A DNA stretch of 6,161 nucleotides, taken from NCBI GenBank assembly GCA_900552395.1, contig URZJ01000112.1:1-6161 (forward strand), written 5' to 3'. Shown here one piece after another: positions 1 to 5,717 of this stretch (position 1 is the first letter of the stretch; every line of letters starts with the position of its first letter). This DNA comes from an uncultured Collinsella sp. (lineage in GTDB: Bacteria > Actinomycetota > Coriobacteriia > Coriobacteriales > Coriobacteriaceae). The translations under genes and the position numbers were made by a program. The notes below the pieces were generated by a model. It worked only from the letters and a program-made list of their open reading frames with translations, did not search any database and was not told where the DNA came from.

Positions 1-617
1 GCAGTAGCCACGAGCGGTTCAAGCCCCAGCTCGCGCGCATAATCTTCCTGCGTAAAAATCTCAATCAGCTCAAACGCACCGGTCTCGTCATCAAACGCAA
101 AATGCAGCACCGAGCAATTGCCCGGCACGCGCTCGCGCTCGTCGGCTGCCGCTCCCCTCACGTGGTCCAAAAACTCCTTGATGGCCGAGGCATGGCTCAC
201 CGCGAGCACGCACGAGTGGTCCGGGCGTCGCATCAAATCGGTCAACGTCGCCACCATGCGCTCGCGCACCTGCATCTGCCCCTCGCCGCCAAACTGGCAG
301 TAGAAGTCACGCCATGGGCGCTCGGGCATGAGCATCACGCGCTCGGCCTCAAAGTCGCCAAAGAACCACTCACGCAGGCCGTCCAGGCGCTCGTACGCCA
401 AGCCCGGCCACATGTTGGCGATAGTCTGCTCGGTGCGATGAAGCGTGGAGGTGTAGGCATGGTCGGGCTCGATGCCGCGCGCACGTAAAAACATGCCGGC
501 GCGCGCCGCCTGGTCGCAACCCAACTGCGTAAGCGGCGAGTCACTCCACCCCTGAATGATACGCTTAAGGTTGAATATCGTCTGTCCATGACGGGCCAGA
601 TACAGATCTTTATTCAT
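1..617 (-). CDS. Histidine phosphatase family protein (phosphoglycerate mutase-like), 3' end cut by window edge
   Basis: A cytosolic phosphatase or mutase of the histidine phosphatase superfamily; the substrate cannot be told from sequence. 205 codons are visible without a stop, so the C-terminus lies outside the window. The signature LARHGQT places the phospho-accepting histidine at H10, with R9 beside it. R61 (in TLHRTEQT), the acid E83 (in LREW) and the second catalytic histidine H142 (in AVSHAS) complete the active site. The start is the ATG at 617-615, with AAAGGA about 5 bases upstream. The gene begins 17 nt after the stop of a second histidine phosphatase on the same strand and is very similar to it: DLYL-RHGQT, QGW-DSPLT, LREW, QFGGE against AFGGE, and VLAVSH. 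The two are therefore tandem paralogues, probably co-transcribed. This copy has a longer C-terminal part after about residue 175. Family assignment is firm; function is open. Confidence 0.9.
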   Translation of the reverse strand, partial: MNKDLYLARHGQTIFNLKRIIQGWSDSPLTQLGCDQAARAGMFLRARGIEPDHAYTSTLHRTEQTIANMWPGLAYERLDGLREWFFGDFEAERVMLMPERPWRDFYCQFGGEGQMQVRERMVATLTDLMRRPDHSCVLAVSHASAIKEFLDHVRGAAADERERVPGNCSVLHFAFDDETGAFELIEIFTQEDYARELGLEPLVAT

Positions 618-634
618 AGGGGTCCTTTCGTTCG

Positions 635-1177
635 TTACCAACCCAAGAGCGAAAACGCCCCGTCGCAATAGCCAAAATGAAGCACGGCACCGTTGTCGGG
701 TAGCTCTCCCCCGCCAGCCACATACTCAAGAAACTCCTGGCAGGCTGAGCCGTGGGAAACCGCCAGCACACAGTCGTGCTGCGGCCTGGCCATGATGCGG
801 GACAGCGCCGCGACCATGCGCGACTGAAGCTGCACTTCCGACTCGCCGCCAAACGCGACCGGATAATCGCCCCAGGGCTGCGGCGGCATATCGCGATTTG
901 ATGTACCCTCCAGCGAGCCCAAGTGCCACTCGCGCAGGTCATCGACCAGCTCTATGGAACGACCCTCGCCAATGAGTAGCTCAGCCGTAGACCGCGCCCG
1001 GCCTAACGGCGAGGAATACACATGATCAAAGGCCACGCCACGCGCCGCAAACGCCGTACGCGCCGTCAGCGCCTGCTCGCGCCCGCGCGCCGTAAGCGGC
1101 GAATCGTGCCAGCCCTGCAAAATGCTCTGCACATTGAGCTCAGTCTGCCCATGCCGCACCAAATACAGATCTGCCAC
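635..1177 (-). CDS. Histidine phosphatase family protein (phosphoglycerate mutase-like), GTG start
   Basis: A 180-residue protein of the histidine phosphatase superfamily, probably a cytosolic phosphatase of unknown substrate. YLVRHGQTELN gives the catalytic R8-H9. R60 (SSPLGRARSTAE), E83 (LREWHLGSLEG) and H142 (AVSHGSA) supply the rest of the active site. The length is normal for a short family member. I chose the GTG at 1177-1175: it puts the RHG motif at the usual distance from the N-terminus and has GGGGAGG 4 nt upstream. The open frame continues to an ATG at 1324, but those extra 49 residues are arginine- and cysteine-rich, cross a hairpin and overlap the upstream gene, so they are unlikely to be translated. 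The paralogue downstream starts 17 nt after the stop. The nitroreductase gene lies 83 nt upstream on the same strand, so a three-gene transcript is possible. Confidence 0.9.
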   Translation of the reverse strand: MADLYLVRHGQTELNVQSILQGWHDSPLTARGREQALTARTAFAARGVAFDHVYSSPLGRARSTAELLIGEGRSIELVDDLREWHLGSLEGTSNRDMPPQPWGDYPVAFGGESEVQLQSRMVAALSRIMARPQHDCVLAVSHGSACQEFLEYVAGGGELPDNGAVLHFGYCDGAFSLLGW

Positions 1178-1181
1178 ACAC

Positions 1182-1189
1182 CCTCCCCT
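1182..1189 (-). promoter_or_regulatory. Ribosome binding site fixing the GTG start of the second phosphatase
   Basis: On the minus strand the bases AGGGGAGG lie 4 nt before the GTG at 1177. No comparable site precedes the alternative ATG at 1324. This purine run and the position of the RHG motif both favour the GTG. Confidence 0.7.
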
Positions 1190-1194
1190 CGTAC

Positions 1195-1225
1195 CACCAC
1201 AAAGGGGACAGGAGCCTTTGTGGTG
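1195..1225. repeat. Perfect 11-bp inverted repeat (hairpin) between nitroreductase and phosphatase genes
   Basis: CACCACAAAGG at 1195-1205 and CCTTTGTGGTG at 1215-1225 are perfect complements around the 9-nt loop GGACAGGAG. Read on the plus strand the hairpin is followed by ATTTT, but no plus-strand gene ends here. On the minus strand, where both flanking genes lie, it has no U-tract and sits just upstream of the phosphatase ribosome binding site. It is therefore either a leader hairpin or RNA-processing site, or a copy of a dispersed intergenic (REP-like) element, rather than a clear terminator. Confidence 0.7.
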
Positions 1226-1260
1226 ATTTTGCCGCCGGATTGCACCGCAACGACGCACAA

Positions 1261-1932
1261 CTACAGCAGCACGTCGGCAAGCGGACGCTTGGGTACGTGG
1301 TGCACCTGCGCCTCGTCGCGCCAATAATTGATGGAGCCGTCGGGGTTGGAATCGATCGCATCGATCACCTGTGTCTCGGCCGGAACGCCAAACGCCATGA
1401 TCAGCTTGAGCTCATACTTGTCGTTATCGAGCCCCATGGCATCGATCGCGCGGGGCGTAAAGGCCTTGAACATGCAGGCTGACACCTCGGGCGTGGCGCT
1501 GCGGGCGGCGAGCATCATCGTCTGCGCGGCAATGCCCGTGTCGACCTCGGTAATGGGAGCGGCAGGCTTGCCCGGAACGGCGCGCTCGGCCAAAATCGCG
1601 ATATAGCCGGTCGGGCGCTCGCCCTCGGCAGGACCCGGCCAGTCCTTAAGCGCGCCGGCCCATGCAAGCTCATCAAATACGCGCGCGCAGTCCTCGGCAC
1701 CGCTCACCACATGAAAACGCAGACGCTGAGCATTGGCACCGCAGGGAGCCAGGTGCGCCAGTTCCGCCAGCTCGAGCAAAAACTCGCGCGGCACGCGCAT
1801 GGACTCGTCAAAGCGACGGCACGTACGGGCACGACGGACCAGCGCATCAAACGCTTCCAGACCGAGCTTTTCGCAACCTTGCTTTGCCATCGATTCGACA
1901 CTCGACGGTGCCTCGGGAACTGCTTCGTTCAT
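1261..1932 (-). CDS. Nitroreductase family protein
   Basis: A 223-residue flavoprotein-type oxidoreductase of the nitroreductase family; members bind FMN and use NAD(P)H to reduce nitro compounds, quinones or other electron acceptors in the cytosol. The family pattern is visible: RRARTCRRFDE at 33-43 (the usual R-S-x-R-x-F phosphate-binding start), APCGANAQRLRFHVVSG at 62-78, DTGIAAQTMMLAA at 131-143 (dimer and cofactor helix), and the C-terminal YWRDEAQVHHVPKRPL. The ATG at 1932-1930 was chosen because a G-rich GGGGG run lies about 5 nt upstream and the protein reaches normal length. The next ATG, at residue 15, has no visible binding site. The first 25 residues look like a low-complexity extension. 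The gene is divergent from the HdeD-like gene, and an iron-box-like sequence lies 29-47 nt upstream. The physiological substrate is unknown. Confidence 0.88.
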   Translation of the reverse strand: MNEAVPEAPSSVESMAKQGCEKLGLEAFDALVRRARTCRRFDESMRVPREFLLELAELAHLAPCGANAQRLRFHVVSGAEDCARVFDELAWAGALKDWPGPAEGERPTGYIAILAERAVPGKPAAPITEVDTGIAAQTMMLAARSATPEVSACMFKAFTPRAIDAMGLDNDKYELKLIMAFGVPAETQVIDAIDSNPDGSINYWRDEAQVHHVPKRPLADVLL

Positions 1933-1960
1933 AGGGACCCCCAATACAAGCCAATTGTCC

Positions 1961-1979
1961 TTAGGAAAATCTAACCTAA
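1961..1979 (-). promoter_or_regulatory. Candidate DtxR/IdeR-type iron box upstream of the nitroreductase gene
   Basis: The minus-strand sequence TTAGGTTAGATTTTCCTAA matches the known actinobacterial DtxR/IdeR consensus TTAGGTTAGSCTAACCTAA at 15 of 19 positions, with the outer half-sites TTAGG and CCTAA intact. It lies 29-47 nt before the nitroreductase ATG, where a repressor could block transcription. This is a pattern match by eye. Iron (or manganese) control of the nitroreductase is inference. Confidence 0.45.
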
Positions 1980-2008
1980 AACGTAGGCAATAACGAACAG
2001 GGCTGCAA
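1980..2008 (-). promoter_or_regulatory. Weak candidate promoter for the nitroreductase gene
   Basis: On the minus strand TTGCAG (2008-2003) and TACGTT (1985-1980) are separated by 17 nt. Each matches its sigma-70 consensus at only 3 of 6 positions. The support is the position: transcription would begin inside the iron-box-like sequence immediately downstream. Confidence 0.2.
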
Positions 2009-2167
2009 TGTTCTACACCTGTTGAATAGAAAATCGCGACGTGGGGAACAACGGAAACAATTCGGGGCCTTTGGGTTACGTTTCGCCCTCCCCGACCCAT
2101 ACGTCAGCGCCTTTAAGCGATACTGGTTGTAACGATCAAGGCTTACGCCGCACGGAAAGGAGACATT

Positions 2168-2770
2168 ATGGGCATCTTTAAGAACGATGACCAAAAATCG
2201 AGCCAGTTTGGATTTGACGAGAAAAGCATGGCGGGCAAAGCCGTCAAGGCCGTACGCTGGATCTACGCCATCACGGGCGTCTTAGCACTCATTGCTGGTA
2301 TCGCGCTGCTTTTTGCACCCGCCAAGTCCCTCGTCTTTTTGACGACCGTCCTGGGTTTTTACTTTGTAATCACTGCTGCCATCAGACTGTTCACTGCCAT
2401 TTTTGAGCCGCTGCTGCCCACCGGCTGGCGCGTGACGAGCATCATCTCCAACCTACTCATTATCTTGGGCGGCGTCATAATCCTGCGCAACCAGGCCTTC
2501 TCGACCGCGACGCTCACCACGATGGTGGTTATCGTGGCCGGCTTTGGCTGGATTGTCGAAGGTGTCATGTCCATTCTGGAGTCCGAGCTTTCGTCCAACC
2601 GCGCCCTCGCCATCCTGAGCGGCGCACTTTCCATCATCGCCGGCATGTTCGTGTTTATCTATCCGCTGTGGTCGGCCAAGATGCTCGTCATCTTTAGCGG
2701 CGCCGCGCTGCTGGTGTTTGGCGTAACGCTGATTGTTCGCGCTATTCAATTTGGCAAACTGGTGCGCTAG
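2168..2770 (+). CDS. HdeD-like (DUF308) integral membrane protein
   Basis: A 200-residue inner-membrane protein with the layout of the HdeD family, whose best-known member takes part in acid resistance in E. coli; in actinobacteria the role is mostly undefined. After a charged, soluble N-terminus (residues 1-29) six hydrophobic segments are visible, at about 31-50, 54-79, 89-107, 114-137, 146-167 and 170-195. They form three helix pairs with recurrent small-residue motifs (GVLALIAGIALLFAP, SGALSIIAGMFVFIYP), suggesting internal repeats. The ATG at 2168 has AAGGAG 5 nt upstream (2157-2162). The stop codon directly abuts the ATG of the next gene, so the two are co-transcribed. A stress-related role is inferred from the family only. 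Confidence 0.85.
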   Translation: MGIFKNDDQKSSQFGFDEKSMAGKAVKAVRWIYAITGVLALIAGIALLFAPAKSLVFLTTVLGFYFVITAAIRLFTAIFEPLLPTGWRVTSIISNLLIILGGVIILRNQAFSTATLTTMVVIVAGFGWIVEGVMSILESELSSNRALAILSGALSIIAGMFVFIYPLWSAKMLVIFSGAALLVFGVTLIVRAIQFGKLVR

Positions 2771-3253
2771 ATGCCACGAACGCTCTTTATTGATGCAGAC
2801 GCCTGCCCGGTCACGCGCGAGTCGATTGACTGCGCGCGGCGGGCGGGCGTCGCCGTTGTTATCGCCGGCAACAGCACGCAAAACCTGGAACGGCACATTC
2901 GCCGCGACGACCCGCGCGATGCCGAGCACGCGCGACGCGGCTTTTGGGTCACGACGCTCGACGCGAGCGTGGGCGCCGACAGCGCCGACTTTGCCATTGT
3001 CGAACGCCTGCAGGCGGGCGACGTGGTCGTGACGCAGGACATTGGCTTGGCGAGCATGGTGCTCGGGCGCGATGCCGCCGCTATCGGTGTGCGCGGGCGC
3101 GTCTACGACAAAGCAACCATCGACATGCAGCTGTTTATTCGCCACGAGGAAAAGAAGGTGCGCCGCGCCGGCGGACGCACTCGCGGGCCGGCGGCATTTA
3201 CCAGCGAAGACCGCGCCCGCTTTAAACGCAACCTCACCGAGCTGCTGCGCTAA
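2771..3253 (+). CDS. YaiI/YqxD family (UPF0178, DUF188) PIN-like protein
   Basis: A 160-residue soluble protein of the widespread YaiI/YqxD family, which has a PIN-like nuclease fold but no settled function. Family motifs run in order: FIDADACPV at 6-14 (acidic residues D8 and D10), GADSADFAIVE at 68-78, GDVVVTQDIGLAS at 83-95, RGRVYD at 108-113 and GGRTRGPAAF at 134-143. The length is typical. The ATG follows the TAG of the HdeD-like gene with no base between (TAGATG) and there is no good ribosome binding site before it, which points to translational coupling. A strong terminator begins 2 nt after the stop. A nuclease role is inferred from the fold and conserved aspartates, not shown. Confidence 0.9.
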   Translation: MPRTLFIDADACPVTRESIDCARRAGVAVVIAGNSTQNLERHIRRDDPRDAEHARRGFWVTTLDASVGADSADFAIVERLQAGDVVVTQDIGLASMVLGRDAAAIGVRGRVYDKATIDMQLFIRHEEKKVRRAGGRTRGPAAFTSEDRARFKRNLTELLR

Positions 3254-3255
3254 CC

Positions 3256-3297
3256 AAGGTAGATTTTTGGGACATGTCCGGAAATCTACCTTTTTGT
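3256..3297 (+). terminator. Intrinsic terminator of the HdeD-like/YaiI unit
   Basis: AAGGTAGATTT (3256-3266) pairs perfectly with AAATCTACCTT (3282-3292). The 15-nt interior contains the palindrome GGACATGTCC (3270-3279), which can lengthen the stem through G-C and G-U pairs. The run TTTTTG then TTTT follows. It begins right after the YaiI stop codon. The opposite strand lacks a T-run, so it acts in the plus direction. Confidence 0.85.
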
Positions 3298-3334
3298 TTT
3301 GGCGATTGACGCGCATCCAACGCCCAAGTCATGG

Positions 3335-3386
3335 CGGTAGATTTTACGGTATACCCCAGTTTTTACGGCCTATCCCAAACATCTAC
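3335..3386. repeat. Imperfect hairpin with internal 16-bp tandem duplication
   Basis: GTAGAT at 3338-3343 and ATCTAC at 3381-3386 are inverted, the latter touching the stop codon of the permease gene. Between them two 16-bp direct copies sit 19 bp apart: TTTTACGGTATACCCC (3342-3357) and TTTTACGGCCTATCCC (3361-3376), 13 of 16 identical. The first contains the palindrome GGTATACC. The outer arms share the word GTAGATTT with the terminator 70 bp to the left. It may help end permease transcription, but it is not a classical terminator on the minus strand. Confidence 0.55.
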
Positions 3387-4475
3387 TTAGAGGCCAAAGG
3401 CGGAAAGGATGAGACCCCAGCCCGCGCCGATGACGTACATCATAATCAGGAACACGGCATTTTCGCGGGCGCTGCGGTTGGTGCGGAACAGCACCAGATA
3501 ACCCACGCCGGCGGAAATGAGCGTGCCGGCGAGCATCGGGGCCAGCTGCAGCGCGCCTTCCAGGTACAGTTGCGTGATGACGACGCTGGCCGAGCAGTTG
3601 GGGATCAGGCCGACGAGTGCCGAGCCCAGGACCGCAAGCGTCTCGTTGCCGCGCAGGAACTGCTCGATTGCGGACTCGCCGAACGTCTCGAGCACGGCAA
3701 CCAGAATCAGCGTCACCAGGAAAATGAATACCGATACCTGCACGGTGTGGGAGATGGTGCTGCGGATAATCGACAGGACAGGCGTCCCTTCGTGGGAATG
3801 GGAGTGACCGTGACCATCATGGTGTTCATATTCGCCCTCATGACCGTGATCGTGGCCATGTCCGTGTTCGTGCTCGTCCTCGTCTTCATCACAACCGCAA
3901 TGGTCGCGCTCGCACAACTCGTGGATGTGGTCGGCGCTCACGCCCGCCTCGGCCACCTCGTCGATGATGTCACCGCCGCTGTGGTCGTCATGCGCGCAGT
4001 TAACGTGCGCCGGATTGACAGTGGTCCCCAACACGGTACGACGAATCGCCGCATGCGCGCGGGCGTTGCGACGCAGACCGCGAATGGCGGCATCTACGAT
4101 AAAGCCCGTGACCAGTGCGATAAGCGCTTTCGAAGCCAAAAGCATCGCCATAGTCTGCACGGGAACCTGCTCGGCAAGTAGCAGCGGCAGCATCTCGTCG
4201 GAGGTCGAAAGGAACACCGCCACCAACGTGCCCAAGGTCACGACACGGCCGGCGTACAGCGTTGCTGCCATGGCCGAAAATCCGCACTGCGGCACAATGC
4301 CCAGCAGCGAGCCAACCACGGGACCCGCAGCGCCGGCGCGCTTGATAGCGCCGTTGACGCGGTCGCCCGCAACGTGCTCAAGTGTCTCGAGAGCAAGATA
4401 CGTCACCAACAAAAACGGCACCAGCGACAGCGTGTCCTTGCCGGCGTCGAGCAGAATATCAATCAGTAAATCCAT
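3387..4475 (-). CDS. Putative heavy-metal/manganese efflux permease (ArsP_2-like) with His-rich loop
   Basis: A 362-residue polytopic membrane protein resembling the family described as putative heavy-metal (arsenic or manganese) exporters. Two related halves are visible. The N-terminal half has helices at about 14-33, 52-75, 80-101 and 108-132, with motif GIVPQCGFS (59-67). The C-terminal half has helices at about 243-265, 280-301, 308-331 and 338-360, with the matching GLIPNCSAS (289-297). Between them, residues 150-230 form a hydrophilic loop with C160, C188, C193 and C195, an acidic run (196-201) and twelve histidines within 202-228, probably a metal-binding segment. The ATG at 4475 is the only sensible start; AAAGG lies 11 nt upstream, rather far. 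The gene is divergent from the exonuclease gene, with its own promoter and operator-like repeat. The transported ion is unproven. Confidence 0.8.
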   Translation of the reverse strand: MDLLIDILLDAGKDTLSLVPFLLVTYLALETLEHVAGDRVNGAIKRAGAAGPVVGSLLGIVPQCGFSAMAATLYAGRVVTLGTLVAVFLSTSDEMLPLLLAEQVPVQTMAMLLASKALIALVTGFIVDAAIRGLRRNARAHAAIRRTVLGTTVNPAHVNCAHDDHSGGDIIDEVAEAGVSADHIHELCERDHCGCDEDEDEHEHGHGHDHGHEGEYEHHDGHGHSHSHEGTPVLSIIRSTISHTVQVSVFIFLVTLILVAVLETFGESAIEQFLRGNETLAVLGSALVGLIPNCSASVVITQLYLEGALQLAPMLAGTLISAGVGYLVLFRTNRSARENAVFLIMMYVIGAGWGLILSAFGL

Positions 4476-4518
4476 GACGGATGGAACCTTTCGTGTCTTT
4501 CGGCAGCATTGTAAAAGT

Positions 4519-4535
4519 CCTAGCGGTCAACTAGG
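4519..4535. promoter_or_regulatory. Operator-like inverted repeat at the permease start site
   Basis: CCTAG (4519-4523) and CTAGG (4531-4535) are inverted around 7 nt. The repeat overlaps the expected transcription start (about 4531, minus strand) of the permease promoter and is flanked by two direct ATTGTA copies (4508-4513 and 4538-4543). The position suits a repressor, but no regulator family is recognised from the sequence. Confidence 0.35.
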
Positions 4536-4537
4536 GT

Positions 4538-4565
4538 ATTGTAGTTGTCCCGGGCGCGGTGCCAA
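4538..4565 (-). promoter_or_regulatory. Sigma-70-type promoter of the permease gene
   Basis: On the minus strand TTGGCA (4565-4560) and TACAAT (4543-4538) are separated by 16 nt. Each hexamer matches its consensus at 5 of 6 positions. A start near 4531 gives a leader of about 56 nt to the ATG at 4475. This is the best promoter match seen in the window. Confidence 0.6.
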
Positions 4566-4646
4566 TAGTTGCCTATGGTAAACTATCATCTCGCCATAAC
4601 TCAGTAACCTCGAGCCGCACAACGCGGCCCGTCCAAGGAGTAGCAT

Positions 4647-5615
4647 ATGAACGTATCGCAAGCACTCGAATACGAGCGCCAGCCGTTTATCCCCATGTTT
4701 ATCTACGGCGACCACGGCGCCATGGAGTCCGAGCGCCAGAAGGGCGAGGAGGCCCTCAAGGTGCTCGAGACCGAGTACTTTACCGCCGAGGGCGACCCCG
4801 GCTTCGACTTTGCCACCGTGCGCGACCTGGCCGACCGCAACCGCGACCTGTGCGACCAGATTGGCGAGGCGCGTCTGCGCAACGTGACGCCCGCGACGCT
4901 CTCGCGCGGCCTGTCCGATGCCGACACCTGCGCCGCCATCGGCAAGATGCAAAAGCGCACCGCCGCGTCCGTTATGCGCGAAATCCGCGGCGACCGCGAC
5001 GCGCTCGGCGTGGCCTACGCCCGCAAGCCCATCCAGGGCACCGTGCTCGGTATCGACATCGAGACCACCGGACGTGCACCCGAGCGCGGCTATATCATCA
5101 ACGTGGGCTGGGAGATCATGGAGCTCACCAGCGACGCCGTCCCGCATGACGCCGAGGCACACTACTGCGGCCTGCCCGACATCTACCGCGGCGAAGATGT
5201 GCCGCTGTCGAATATCCACCACATTACTTGGGACGACATCGACGGCAAAACGCCCTTCCGCGAGAACAAGGAGCTGCAAAAGCAGCTGCTCAAGCTTATG
5301 AAGAAGTACCCGTACATGGCGCATAACGCCGCCTTTGAGGACAGCTGGTTCAAGATTCACCTGGACGGTTACGCCGAGGCACGCCGCGCGGGTAAGATCA
5401 TCGTCATCGACTCGCGCCAGATCTGCCGCAGCCTGGACGCCGACGTGCGCTCGCTCCCCCGCGAGTCCGCCCCAGCCGCGCTCGAGAACTGGGCGCGCCG
5501 CCGTGGAACCCTCGCCGCCGACGCCAACGAGCAGCATCTGGGTCTGGATGACACCGACCTCATGCTCCGCACGGTACAGGCCGAGTTCAACCTCAAGAAC
5601 CTGTTTGCGAAATAA
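4647..5615 (+). CDS. 3'-5' exonuclease, DnaQ-like DEDDh superfamily, with extra N-terminal region
   Basis: A 322-residue soluble protein whose C-terminal two thirds form an RNase H-fold exonuclease domain that would hydrolyse DNA or RNA from the 3' end with two metal ions. Exo I is GIDIETTG (D137, E139). Exo II is AHNAAFEDSWF at 225-235. Exo III is HLGLDDTD with H297 and D302, the HxxxxD spacing of the DEDDh class. The normal Exo II pattern is HNxxFD, but here glutamate E231 holds the aspartate position and D232 follows. Residues 1-130 contain no motif I recognise; they are charged and probably helical. The ATG at 4647 has AAGGAG 6 nt upstream. The gene stands alone, divergent from the metal permease and followed by its own stem-loop. 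It is not a polymerase III epsilon subunit by context; its role in repair or RNA turnover is open. Confidence 0.85.
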   Translation: MNVSQALEYERQPFIPMFIYGDHGAMESERQKGEEALKVLETEYFTAEGDPGFDFATVRDLADRNRDLCDQIGEARLRNVTPATLSRGLSDADTCAAIGKMQKRTAASVMREIRGDRDALGVAYARKPIQGTVLGIDIETTGRAPERGYIINVGWEIMELTSDAVPHDAEAHYCGLPDIYRGEDVPLSNIHHITWDDIDGKTPFRENKELQKQLLKLMKKYPYMAHNAAFEDSWFKIHLDGYAEARRAGKIIVIDSRQICRSLDADVRSLPRESAPAALENWARRRGTLAADANEQHLGLDDTDLMLRTVQAEFNLKNLFAK

Positions 5616-5680
5616 CCGATCCATCTGCGGGAGCGCCTGCCAGGCACAGTGCAATCCGTCTGGGCACACCGGCACGCAGT

Positions 5681-5717
5681 AAACTAGGGCGCAGTCTTAT
5701 GGCTGCACCCTAGTTTT
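5681..5717 (+). terminator. Stem-loop terminator downstream of the exonuclease gene
   Basis: AAACTAGGGCGCAG (5681-5694) pairs with CTGCACCCTAGTTT (5703-5716), 14 positions with one mismatch and an 8-nt loop. TTTT ends at 5717. It starts 65 nt after the exonuclease stop. The T-run is short, so efficiency may be moderate. Confidence 0.7.

Noticed and set aside
102..488. Plus-strand open frame opposite the first phosphatase
   Set aside because: The minus strand encodes the full histidine phosphatase motif set here, so this is a shadow.
1178..1324. N-terminal extension of the second phosphatase to the ATG at 1324
   Set aside because: It would add 49 Arg/Cys-rich residues across a hairpin and overlap the nitroreductase gene. 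The GTG at 1177 has a strong ribosome binding site and gives the normal N-terminus.
1933..2100. Upstream extension of the nitroreductase to an ATG at 2100
   Set aside because: The added residues are unlike the family and run through the promoter and iron-box region; the ATG at 1932 gives a normal length.
2453..3316. Minus-strand open frame of 287 codons
   Set aside because: It lies opposite the HdeD-like and YaiI genes and spans the terminator between the convergent genes; it has no recognisable domain.
3042..4181. Long plus-strand open frame of 379 codons overlapping the YaiI gene and the permease gene
   Set aside because: It is antisense to the permease; its hydrophobic run is the complement of the His-rich codons (CAT/CAC read as ATG/GTG). 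It crosses the terminator at 3256 and has no ribosome binding site.
4476..4646. Manganese riboswitch (yybP-ykoY type) before the permease
   Set aside because: The predicted leader of about 56 nt is too short to hold one, and the conserved loop sequences are not visible.
4527..5675. Long minus-strand open frame of 382 codons
   Set aside because: It is antisense to the exonuclease, whose catalytic motifs are clear. The frame is a by-product of GC-rich third positions and shows no family motif.
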